Under the pieces are notes generated by a model. That model saw only the letters and a program-made list of their open reading frames with translations, was not told the DNA's origin and did not search any database. This document shows positions 27,049 through 34,829 of a stretch of 64,000 nucleotides of DNA, piece by piece (the stretch's first letter is position 1; each line of letters begins with the position of its first letter). Source of the stretch: an uncultured Draconibacterium sp. (GTDB lineage: Bacteria; Bacteroidota; Bacteroidia; Bacteroidales; Prolixibacteraceae); the NCBI RefSeq assembly GCF_963677575.1, contig NZ_OY782038.1, forward strand, positions 2,046,001 through 2,110,000. Direction: 5' to 3'. Made by a program: the position numbers and the translations under genes.

Positions 27049-27930
27049 ATGAACAAAAATATAGCACTGGTACTTTCAGGCGGAGGAGCACGCGGAATGG
27101 CACATATTGGCGCAATTGAAGAACTTGAAGCACGTGGCTACACGGTTACCTCGATTGCGGGTACCTCAATGGGAGCGTTGGTTGGCGGAATTTATGCCGC
27201 AGGGAAATTAACAGAATTTAAAGAGTGGGCCATTTCGTTGGATCGGCACGACATGTTTCGTATGGTAGATTTTTCGTTTGGCGGAAACGGCTTGATAAAA
27301 GGAGATAAAGTTTTGTCGAAAATTCAGGAGTTTGTCCCCGATATGCTTATCGAAGATTTGCCCATTGCATATTCGGCTACTGCCGTTGATTTAACACACC
27401 GCGAAGAAGTAGTTTTTACCAAAGGGAGTTTGTTCAACGCTATTCGGGCATCAATAGCCATTCCATCGGTTTTTACGCCCATTACCGGCGACAACACGGT
27501 TTTGGTTGATGGTGGTGTTATGAATAACCTCCCCATTTCAAATATAAAACGTACTGAGGGCGACATGCTGATTGCCGTTCATGTGAATGCAGCTATTCCG
27601 GTTCCACATCATTTTTACGAAAATGAAGACGGGGTGGAAAAGGAGTCGAAATACAAAAAATGGGTGAACGAGTTTTACGACTTTCTACACATTAACCATC
27701 CGAAAGAGAAAAAAGAACAGCTCGGATTTCTTTCGCTTATGGATCAGGCGTTATCTACAGGAATGTTAAGGCAGGTAGAATATTCGATTGAAAAAGGAAA
27801 ACCCGATGTGGTTATTAGCGTTTCGCGCGATGTTTGTGGAACCTACGACTTTTACAAAGCAAAAGAGGTAATTGAAATCGGTCGTTATTCGGCCATTCTC
27901 GAACTCGACAAAGTAAAATTCTATGTCTGA
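27049..27930 (+). CDS. Patatin-like phospholipase
   Basis: A 293-residue cytosolic-looking patatin hydrolase. Oxyanion GGGARG (11-16), nucleophile Ser40 in GTSMG, and catalytic Asp154 in DGGVMNN form the Ser-Asp dyad. Substrates are likely membrane lipids or acyl esters. There is no signal peptide and no barrel, so it resembles the short RssA-like class rather than the secreted PlpD class. It overlaps the next gene by eight bases, so the two are translationally coupled. Confidence 0.92.
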   Translation: MNKNIALVLSGGGARGMAHIGAIEELEARGYTVTSIAGTSMGALVGGIYAAGKLTEFKEWAISLDRHDMFRMVDFSFGGNGLIKGDKVLSKIQEFVPDMLIEDLPIAYSATAVDLTHREEVVFTKGSLFNAIRASIAIPSVFTPITGDNTVLVDGGVMNNLPISNIKRTEGDMLIAVHVNAAIPVPHHFYENEDGVEKESKYKKWVNEFYDFLHINHPKEKKEQLGFLSLMDQALSTGMLRQVEYSIEKGKPDVVISVSRDVCGTYDFYKAKEVIEIGRYSAILELDKVKFYV

Positions 27931-28489
27931 AATATTAGTTGTAAATAATGCCGAACCCGGAATTCGGGAGTTTGCCGAACCGATAATGAAAATCATTTCG
28001 GAAGCCGGTTCTTCGCCAACTTTTATTGATTATGCTGATTGCACAAAAATAAATTTGAATGCTTTTGACGGTATAATTTTAACCGGCTCGCCACAAGGCG
28101 ACGATATTGTGGAGCACCATGCTCCCTATTTTGCGTGGATAAAAGAGTTTGAAAAACCAATGTTTGGAATTTGCGCCGGCCATCATGTTACGGGCCATTT
28201 GTACGGCTCGGAATTGCTACGAAGCCAGGAGCCTGAATCGGGCGATTCTGAAGTGGAGATCGTTAAAACAGATCCACTTTTTAATGAGCTTCCGCAAAAA
28301 TTTATTGTTAGGCAAATGCACAACGACTCCGTTTCTTTACCCAACGATTTTGAGTTGCTTGTTACTTCAACAACCTGCAAAAACCAACTGATGAAACACA
28401 AAAGCAAACCTTTATACACCAGCCAGTTTCATCCTGAGTTTTATAATCACCAGCTTATACGAAATTTTATTTCGCTTTGTAAGAAATGA
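27923..28489 (+). CDS. Class I glutamine amidotransferase-like protein
   Basis: A 188-residue single-domain GATase1 protein. Cys84 in GICAGHH, His170 and Glu172 in QFHPE form the complete triad, so it should be an active amidase. It is not linked to a synthetase and its target is unknown. It shares eight bases with the patatin gene upstream, which suggests a joint role, though no pathway can be named. It resembles stand-alone GMP-synthase-like amidotransferases. No terminator for this strand is seen before the convergent asnB. Confidence 0.85.
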   Translation: MSEILVVNNAEPGIREFAEPIMKIISEAGSSPTFIDYADCTKINLNAFDGIILTGSPQGDDIVEHHAPYFAWIKEFEKPMFGICAGHHVTGHLYGSELLRSQEPESGDSEVEIVKTDPLFNELPQKFIVRQMHNDSVSLPNDFELLVTSTTCKNQLMKHKSKPLYTSQFHPEFYNHQLIRNFISLCKK

Positions 28490-28558
28490 AGAATTCGATC
28501 CGTATTTGTTAAAAATGATACGGATAGGATCCATTCAAAACCTGTCAATCTATTTCAA

Positions 28559-28589
28559 CAAAAAAGCCATCCGTATAAAACGAATGGCT
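28559..28589 (-). terminator. Terminator of asnB
   Basis: AGCCAT (28565-28570) pairs with ATGGCT (28584-28589), extended inside by CGT/ACG across a C/A mismatch. On the minus strand it is followed by six T residues (28559-28564). Confidence 0.75.
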
Positions 28590-28616
28590 CTTTGAATTGA
28601 TCGATAATAAATTAAA

Positions 28617-30305
28617 TTATTTCTTTTTAATATCCTTAAATGTCGCTCCTTGCGCATGAACAGTATTAACCGCACGACCTGACGGATCGGCATTTCCTTG
28701 GAACGAAGCATCCCACTCAAGAGCAGCTGCAGTACTACATGCAATTGAAGCCTCAGAAGGCACACAAGCTGCAGCTGCATCCGACGGGAAGTGTTCGCTG
28801 TAAATTTCGCGGTACACGTACTCTTCTTTGTTCATAGGTGGATTCACCGGGAAACGATATTTCGCATTTTCCATCATCTCATCGCTCACCTTATCTTCTG
28901 CAATTTGTTTCAGTGTGTCAATCCAGCCATAACCAACACCGTCAGAAAATTGCTCCTTCTGGCGCCAGGCCACTTCTTCCGGCAGGTAACTGGCAAATCC
29001 TTCGCGCAGGCAATGTTTTTCCATTTTTCCGTCTTTTGCCATTTTAGCTTCCGGATTAAAACGCATCGCTACGTCAACAAATTCTTTATCGAGGAAAGGC
29101 ACACGACCTTCAACCCCCCATGCAGCCAACGATTTATTGGCACGCAAACAGTCATACATATTCAGTCTGCCAACTTTACGCACACACTCTTCATGAAAAG
29201 CCTGGGCATTTGGTGCTTTGTGGAAATACAGGTAACCACCAAAAATCTCGTCAGCACCCTCGCCGGTAAGTACCATTTTAATACCCATCGACTTAATTAC
29301 ACGCGACAGCATGTACATTGGTGTTGATGCACGAACGGTAGTTACATCGTATGTTTCGATGTGGTAAATTACGTCTCTGATAGCATCCAAACCTTCCTGT
29401 ATGGTATAATTAATTTCGTGGTGAACTGTTCCGATGTGATCGGCCACTTTACGTGCTGCTGCCAAATCGGGAGAACCTTCCAATCCAATTACAAACGAGT
29501 GTAACTGTGGCCACCAGGCATCTTTTTCACCTTCATCTTCAATACGTTTTGATGAGAATTTTTTTGCCAAAGCCGATGTAATCGAAGAGTCTAATCCACC
29601 CGACAACAATACTCCGTATGGAACATCCGACATTAACTGACGCTGAACAGCATCTTCTAAGGCTTGCGACAATTCTTCAACACTTGCCGGATTATCTTTT
29701 ACATTATTATACTCCTGCCAGTCGCGCACATACCATCTTTTAATCTCGCCTTCTTTACTATATAAATAGTGTCCCGGAGGAAATTCCTCTATCTTGGTAC
29801 AAAATCCTTCAAGCGACTTCAATTCCGATGCTACATAGTAGTTGCCCCACTTGTCCCATCCCTGGTACAATGGAATAATACCAATATGGTCGCGACCAAT
29901 CAAATAGGCATCATTTTCTTCGTCATACAAAGCAAAAGCAAAAATACCATTCATCTCATCCAGGAATTTTTCCTTTTTGTCGTTGTACAAGGCTAAAATT
30001 ACCTCACAATCCGATTTTGTTAAAAAATCGTATTTCCCTTCGTAACGCTTACGAATTTCGCGATGATTATAAATTTCGCCATTAACGCCCAGAATAAGTT
30101 TTCCGTCTTTACTATATAAAGGTTGTCCACCCGATTCCGGGTCAACAATTGAAAGACGTTCATGAGCTATTACTGCTTTTTCGCCACAATAAATTCCAGA
30201 CCAGTCCGGTCCGCGGTGACGAACTTTCTTACTCATCATCAGCACCTGAGGGCGGAGATCCTCAGCTTTAACTTTTAAATCAAATGCTCCAACAATTCCA
30301 CACAT
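28617..30305 (-). CDS. asnB: Asparagine synthase B (glutamine-hydrolysing)
   Basis: Makes asparagine from aspartate, ATP and glutamine. The 562 residues match the family (about 554 in E. coli). Cys2 at the processed N-terminus (MCGIVGAF) is the glutaminase nucleophile; the pyrophosphatase-loop SGGLDSS (235-241) activates aspartate; the TGEGADEIFGGY motif is present. The C-terminal tail of about 50 residues is alanine- and serine-rich. It is a single gene behind a good Bacteroidota promoter (30342-30372) and closed by a terminator. Confidence 0.97.
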   Translation of the reverse strand: MCGIVGAFDLKVKAEDLRPQVLMMSKKVRHRGPDWSGIYCGEKAVIAHERLSIVDPESGGQPLYSKDGKLILGVNGEIYNHREIRKRYEGKYDFLTKSDCEVILALYNDKKEKFLDEMNGIFAFALYDEENDAYLIGRDHIGIIPLYQGWDKWGNYYVASELKSLEGFCTKIEEFPPGHYLYSKEGEIKRWYVRDWQEYNNVKDNPASVEELSQALEDAVQRQLMSDVPYGVLLSGGLDSSITSALAKKFSSKRIEDEGEKDAWWPQLHSFVIGLEGSPDLAAARKVADHIGTVHHEINYTIQEGLDAIRDVIYHIETYDVTTVRASTPMYMLSRVIKSMGIKMVLTGEGADEIFGGYLYFHKAPNAQAFHEECVRKVGRLNMYDCLRANKSLAAWGVEGRVPFLDKEFVDVAMRFNPEAKMAKDGKMEKHCLREGFASYLPEEVAWRQKEQFSDGVGYGWIDTLKQIAEDKVSDEMMENAKYRFPVNPPMNKEEYVYREIYSEHFPSDAAAACVPSEASIACSTAAALEWDASFQGNADPSGRAVNTVHAQGATFKDIKKK

Positions 30306-30341
30306 ATTCGTAAATTTTCTTAGCTGTCAAATATTTTGTGT

Positions 30342-30372
30342 CAAAAATAATCACTTTGTCAATACCACAAAA
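30342..30372 (-). promoter_or_regulatory. asnB promoter
   Basis: On the minus strand TTTTG (30368-30372) lies 18 bases before TATTTTTG (30342-30349), a full match to TTTG-N19-TAnnTTTG with one base less spacing. Transcription should begin near 30335, about 30 bases upstream of the start codon. Confidence 0.7.
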
Positions 30373-30768
30373 TAATTATTGACAAATTTCTATCCAAATT
30401 AACAATTAACTATCTTTTTAGGGCTTTAATAACAATTAACGAAACATTTTAATAATCAAAAATTATAAAACCACCCCCTTGCGGATAAGGCAATATTGCC
30501 ATGTTCTATTTCTTTTTGCATTTGCACCCTATAAATTGATAGTATGGCGATCAAAAAAAGGGTATATTTTTATAACACACCCTAACAGAGATCACAAATA
30601 AAAAGTTTTAATTAACATCTCTGCATTAATCAATCTGTTAACAAATCGGCAACATTTATGACAATTCAGTTACTATGAATTAGCCTTATTTTCAAATATG
30701 TAAGAAAATTACGTCGTTTTAGCCCTATGTATTAGTAGCCAACCCTGTAGAATTGATTGTATTTGTAT
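30373..30768. other. Intergenic region, no gene seen
   Basis: About 400 AT-rich bases between the asnB promoter and the end of the NifX-like cassette. The only structure noted is the perfect palindrome GGCAATATTGCC at 30489-30500. No ORF, tRNA or clear RNA motif was found. Confidence 0.5.
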
Positions 30769-31068
30769 TTATAAAAAGCGAATTTGTATGTTTTCTCCAA
30801 CTTGCTCAAAATTATATGCTCCCTCGCGCTGAAGCTCGCATTTTCGTTTTTCAGTCTCGTTTTTAAGATTGGCAAAAATATTTGCAGCATCCGTTGCTAC
30901 ACAATCTTCATGAAAGTAACAATGCAGTTTATCGGTGCTTTCCTCGTTAAACTGTATAATAAATGCACCATGCTCTGGAAAAACAAGGTCTTCGTAGGCA
31001 TAGCTAATATCTAATCCGGTTGCTTCGTTTACAATTTGCCTAACGGCTTCCAGGTCTCTGTAATTCAT
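30769..31068 (-). CDS. Hypothetical protein (99 aa) of the NifX-like cassette
   Basis: A 99-residue soluble protein with no signal peptide. It is acidic in the centre and has three cysteines and two histidines (KLHCYFHEDC, KRKCELQ), a possible metal site. I do not recognise the family. It is the third gene in a minus-strand run after the NifX-like and Nif11-like genes, 53 bases behind the latter, so it probably belongs to the same transcript. Confidence 0.75.
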   Translation of the reverse strand: MNYRDLEAVRQIVNEATGLDISYAYEDLVFPEHGAFIIQFNEESTDKLHCYFHEDCVATDAANIFANLKNETEKRKCELQREGAYNFEQVGENIQIRFL

Positions 31069-31121
31069 AGTATAAAATTTTGGTCCGAAGCCAGAATACC
31101 CACTTCGGTATCATTTAATAA

Positions 31122-31343
31122 TTATAAGGATAAAAACCACATGCGTATCTGTTGATACACTTCGGCCTGCTCGTAGCTCTGGCATTTTACCAACTCCATA
31201 TTTATTGCATCATCGAACTCTACCTCGGTAAAGCCTTTTTCTTCCAACAAGCTCTCTCTGGACGGGGCTCGGTAACATGCTTTCCTGAAATCGCTTTCGG
31301 AAGTTGCCCGCTTTACAAATTTTATTGCTTTATCGATTGCCAT
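31122..31343 (-). CDS. Nif11-like small protein (73 aa)
   Basis: A 73-residue protein. The pattern AIDKAIKFVKRATSESDFRK...LLEEKGFTEVEFDDAI resembles the Nif11 family, small helical proteins named from nitrogen-fixation clusters and also used as peptide-maturation leaders. There is no GG-type cleavage site, so a leader-peptide role is not supported. It starts six bases after the NifX-like gene ends and is therefore co-transcribed. Assignment is tentative because Nif11 similarity is short. Confidence 0.65.
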   Translation of the reverse strand: MAIDKAIKFVKRATSESDFRKACYRAPSRESLLEEKGFTEVEFDDAINMELVKCQSYEQAEVYQQIRMWFLSL

Positions 31344-31349
31344 AAGCCA

Positions 31350-31775
31350 CTAGTTTTTGCATGATGTTGAACTACACGAATGACAGCCACTATCGCATCC
31401 CCACAATTCGCGTGCTGCCTGCGAGGTAAACGATTCCAGTTGGTTTTGGGTAAAAAAGCTGATGTTTTCCTGTACATTTCTGCCACGTGCTTTTAATACT
31501 GAAAATCCGTTGCGGGTAAAAATTTGCAAAACCATGGGAGGAATATAACCGCTGATTATGGTATTTATTTGCAAACGTTTTAACTCGTGGGTAAGATTCC
31601 CCGGTTTGGGACTGATTTCGGCAGTCTTTTTCCACTCAAACGCTTTCGACTCAGAATCGTAAATACACACCAATTTAGCATTATGAAAACCCCGTGCGAT
31701 TTTCTCACTTCCTGTTTCTTTTCCGGCAACTGGTAATAGCACTCTCATATCCTGTACATTTAAATTGTTTGGCAT
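31350..31775 (-). CDS. NifX/NifB-C-type iron-molybdenum cofactor-binding family protein
   Basis: A 141-residue protein of the dinitrogenase iron-molybdenum cofactor-binding fold: MRVLLPVAGKETGSEKIARGFHNA, ITSGYI-like central strand IISGYIPPMVLQIF, and VLKARGRN, a pattern shared by NifX, NafY and the C-terminal part of NifB. These bind or carry FeMo-cofactor or simpler Fe-S clusters. The C-terminus WGCDSGCHSCSSTSCKN has four cysteines, a likely metal site. Starts at 31775 or 31748 are both possible, the latter matching the family better. No nitrogenase genes are in the window, so nitrogen fixation is not implied; many relatives act in other Fe-S or molybdenum roles. Confidence 0.82.
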   Translation of the reverse strand: MPNNLNVQDMRVLLPVAGKETGSEKIARGFHNAKLVCIYDSESKAFEWKKTAEISPKPGNLTHELKRLQINTIISGYIPPMVLQIFTRNGFSVLKARGRNVQENISFFTQNQLESFTSQAARELWGCDSGCHSCSSTSCKN

Positions 31776-31903
31776 GAACAGGGCAAATGAAATACCAAAA
31801 AAATGAGATTACTGGAAACCAGCCATTTGAGAAAACCGATACTCAACTCAACATTTCTTTTTTGTAAGAAAAATATGGCAATCCTACAAAAATGTAGTGT
31901 TTT

Positions 31904-33196
31904 CTACTTCAGAAAATCTTTGATAAAACGTATTTTGGATTGATAGACATTTTTTTTCCACTCGCTCTGAAATTGTTGCTGATCGAGATGATGCCCGCGA
32001 TACGGAACGGCATGGATAATTTTCCGTCCTTCAGTTTGATTAATGGCCGCATAAATAGCATACGACGGACAAGTAACATCAATCAAACCGATCTCGGCAA
32101 CTATCGTTGCTTTACTGCCTTTTAATAAATGTGCGGTATCGAAATAAGGAACGGTTTCCAGAATTGCTTGCTGATCGGCATCAAACGAAACGGGATTCGG
32201 CCATCCACCAATTGCATCGTCGAAATGACTTATCATGTCGGACATGGCAGGAACAGTAGCTACCACTGCACTCACCCGGTGATCGAGACCGGCTGCTGCC
32301 AACGATTGTCCACCTCCCTGGCTTTCGCCCAGAACCAAAATACGTTTTCCGTCCCATTCCGGCTGATTAGTTAAAAAATCAAGCGTGCGCATCAGCCGAA
32401 GGTACATGCCTTTAAAATAATATTCATCACGACTTTCAACGCTTTGCGCCCAATATCCTTTTAGTTCTCCTTCTTCCAACTCATCGTAATATTCTTGTGG
32501 CTGCCCGTTAAGCATTCCGTGTGCATTCAAATCGAAAGCCAAAGCTCCCTTCCCCATTTTGGCATATTTCAGGGCCTCATCAGCTCGCGACAAACACCAC
32601 GATCCTTTTACGCCGGCCGCATGCACATACAACACGATCGGTAACGATTTCTCTTTGGCATTTTTGGGTTTGGCAAAATACCCACGGGCCGGTTTTGGTC
32701 CTGTACAATTTAACTCTATATCCCAACATGCATATCCAGCTTCTGCAGCAGTATCTTCTTTTTTTACCGTCATCGGCAGAGACCGCAGTTCTTTCTTTTG
32801 GTTATCCCAAAACTGATCAAAATCTTCGGGGCGGTTGGTTCCGGGTTCGAATTTCTCCGGTTCAATAATAGCGCCTAACTCTGCATAGGTTTCACCTGCT
32901 TCAACTTTAACAATTACCGTTGATGGCTTTGTAAACATTTCGCTAAACACAATAAGTTCGCCTCCGAAATTTTTACGAGTGGTCTCCACAATTTCATTAC
33001 TGTAATTTTTTCTCACCTTAATGGTAATCGAATCCGACTTTACACCTTCCAGATTGGCCGTAAAAATTACCTGTTCGCCCGTTTTATAAATTCCGCTTTT
33101 ATAACTTTGTGTAAGCTGAATTTGCTGTGCACCGCAAGCTGATGCAACAAAAACAGACAAGATCGTTAATGCTAGAAATCGTTGAAAATTAGTCAT
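31904..33196 (-). CDS. Acetyl xylan esterase-like lipoprotein (AXE1 family)
   Basis: A 430-residue exported alpha/beta hydrolase. Signal to about residue 21 with SAC possible lipobox; an Ig-like domain (about 25-110) precedes the AXE1 catalytic domain. Nucleophile Ser292 is in GESQGGGQ, with the conserved FDLNAHG region upstream; catalytic Asp is near IGLIDVTCPS and His near YRGHHLD. It probably deacetylates plant or algal polysaccharides or related acetyl esters. Upstream on the minus strand is TTTTG-N20-TACATTAG, a one-mismatch promoter. Single gene; no other carbohydrate enzyme is adjacent. Confidence 0.88.
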   Translation of the reverse strand: MTNFQRFLALTILSVFVASACGAQQIQLTQSYKSGIYKTGEQVIFTANLEGVKSDSITIKVRKNYSNEIVETTRKNFGGELIVFSEMFTKPSTVIVKVEAGETYAELGAIIEPEKFEPGTNRPEDFDQFWDNQKKELRSLPMTVKKEDTAAEAGYACWDIELNCTGPKPARGYFAKPKNAKEKSLPIVLYVHAAGVKGSWCLSRADEALKYAKMGKGALAFDLNAHGMLNGQPQEYYDELEEGELKGYWAQSVESRDEYYFKGMYLRLMRTLDFLTNQPEWDGKRILVLGESQGGGQSLAAAGLDHRVSAVVATVPAMSDMISHFDDAIGGWPNPVSFDADQQAILETVPYFDTAHLLKGSKATIVAEIGLIDVTCPSYAIYAAINQTEGRKIIHAVPYRGHHLDQQQFQSEWKKNVYQSKIRFIKDFLK

Positions 33197-33383
33197 CGAT
33201 AATGGTTTAAATTGAAATACCCTGCTAATGTAATCTCATTTTGTAAAAAGAACAAAATGAAACAATTGAAATTTGATTAACTTTATTGTTTAAGTTCAAT
33301 TGACTTTATTCCCGGTCAGAATTTTGTGATCAATGGTGAAATGACAACGAAAATGATTTATGTGTAGCTAGCTTTCTATTAAA

Positions 33384-34073
33384 CTACAATTCAAAAGTTA
33401 AACCTGAATAATTTTTGTTTACCACTTCCAGTTCGTTACTCAGCACCTCCAGTTCCTTTTCATCTTCTTCCCAAACAATCGTTCTTCTGATTCGACTGAG
33501 GCTTTGTGGTGTAATATGCAGGTAGGATGAGATATCTTTCAGCTCGCAGTACTTTGCCACAGCCGGAAATTCGCGTAAAAACTGTTTGTAACGTTTATCG
33601 GCGCTGATAGTACGAAGCAGAGCCATTTTGTAATGTGTCATCCCCAGGTAATTGGCGACACCGGTTGTTGCAAATTTTGCCAGATCAGGATTGGAGTATA
33701 CTACCGGCAGCAAGGATTCTGCTCGAAGCTCGAAAAATTCACAAGGCGTAACAGCCTCCAATGTAATACGCGAAGGACGGTTATTAAAGAAGGAAACCGT
33801 TTCGCACAAAACTATTGGTGCAACTCTGAAATCGTACACATAAGACTTTCCGTTGAAATGATCCTCGCACTTAACAATTCCTTTTACCAAAAAACGAAGG
33901 GCACGTTCAACACGCATATAATCGAGCAACCTGGTTCCCTTCTCTACTTTATAAAAACGCATTTGTTCGCGTATTTTCAGCCACGAATCATTGGAAATAG
34001 GGCTTGTTGCTTTTATAAACTCATGAAACCGAATTTGGTATTTTTCAAAATTTTCATTTTCAAGTTTCGTCAT
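33384..34073 (-). CDS. Crp/Fnr-family transcription regulator
   Basis: A 229-residue regulator: cyclic-nucleotide-binding barrel (about 25-140, with RALRFLVKGIVKC and FNNRPSRITLEAV) and a C-terminal helix-turn-helix (DISSYLHITPQSLSRIRR, about 178-195). The binding pocket lacks the classical cAMP Arg/Glu pattern as far as I can see, so the ligand is unknown. It is divergent from a lipoprotein pair, which may be a target. Direct repeats TATGTTAA sit just upstream (34127-34145). Confidence 0.85.
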   Translation of the reverse strand: MTKLENENFEKYQIRFHEFIKATSPISNDSWLKIREQMRFYKVEKGTRLLDYMRVERALRFLVKGIVKCEDHFNGKSYVYDFRVAPIVLCETVSFFNNRPSRITLEAVTPCEFFELRAESLLPVVYSNPDLAKFATTGVANYLGMTHYKMALLRTISADKRYKQFLREFPAVAKYCELKDISSYLHITPQSLSRIRRTIVWEEDEKELEVLSNELEVVNKNYSGLTFEL

Positions 34074-34168
34074 AGTCAGGTTGGTAAATTATTAGCAATA
34101 AAAATAAACAATTACCGTATGTTAAGTGAATAGTTAACCTATGTTAAACGAAAATTTTATCCATTACA

Positions 34169-34442
34169 TAATTTTGCAGTTACAAATCCTAAAATAAAAA
34201 TGAACAAGCAGAATTATTTTTCAGTTTCGGGCAAACAATTTATCGTTGCCCGGTAAAGGAAGAGGACGTAAAGCATTAGTCTTAAAATATTCAAACTATA
34301 ATCCCCCTGTTGGCAGCTAACATGTGCATGCGCATGTTGGTTGTCATCAAAAATTGTTTAATGCAAGACAACACGACTTCACTGATAAATTCCAGAAAAC
34401 GAAGAAGATTTCGGACTTAAAACAAAAACAACATAACACATC
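34169..34442 (+). promoter_or_regulatory. Promoter and leader of the lipoprotein pair
   Basis: TAATTTTG at 34169-34176 is an exact -7 box (no good -33). Transcription would begin near 34183, giving a 260-base leader. Within it lie an 18-codon frame (34200-34256), a hairpin CGGGCAA/TTGCCCG (34228-34234 with 34246-34252), and the 20-base near-palindrome AACATGTGCATGCGCATGTT (34319-34338, one mismatched pair). This could be a regulated 5' leader or an operator site. No known riboswitch motif was recognised. Confidence 0.5.
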
Positions 34443-34823
34443 ATGAAGAAACACAACATTATTGTCGTATTGGCAATGTTAATTTCTCTTTTGAGCTGTA
34501 CTAAAGAGGAATATGTAGAGCCTGCTCCTCAAATATTAATTACCGTTGTTGAAGATGACCTGGTATTTGTTGAAGGCGCATCTGTAAGCCTTTTTAACAG
34601 TCAAGAGGATTGGGAAAACCATTCCAATGTAGTAGCATCACTACAAACCGATGAAAAGGGGCAGGTTCTTTTTGAAAACCTGGACGAACAAATCTACTAT
34701 TTCTATATAGAAAAAGGCGATCTCAACAACCTGGCAGATATTGCGGCCTTATCCGAGCCCCTTCAAAAAGGCAGAAAATCGGAACTGTTTGTAAAAATTA
34801 TGAATACTCAACTTCAACGATAA
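34443..34823 (+). CDS. Small lipoprotein of unknown function
   Basis: A 126-residue lipoprotein (signal to LLSC, Cys19). The body ITVVEDDLVFVEGASVSLF...VVASLQTDEKGQVLFENL...YFYIEKGD has the look of a transthyretin-like sandwich (SpaA/CarboxypepD_reg type), but no family is certain. It starts ahead of a larger lipoprotein by six bases and is surely co-transcribed with it. Envelope location is likely; function unknown. Confidence 0.75.
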   Translation: MKKHNIIVVLAMLISLLSCTKEEYVEPAPQILITVVEDDLVFVEGASVSLFNSQEDWENHSNVVASLQTDEKGQVLFENLDEQIYYFYIEKGDLNNLADIAALSEPLQKGRKSELFVKIMNTQLQR

Positions 34824-34829
34824 ACAACC

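Noticed and set aside
31122..31343. Nif11-like protein as a peptide natural-product precursor
   Set aside because: There is no double-glycine cleavage site, no core peptide and no maturation enzyme nearby.
34200..34256. 18-codon frame as a Trp-type leader peptide
   Set aside because: It has no run of one regulatory amino acid and no terminator follows; it is noted only as part of the leader.
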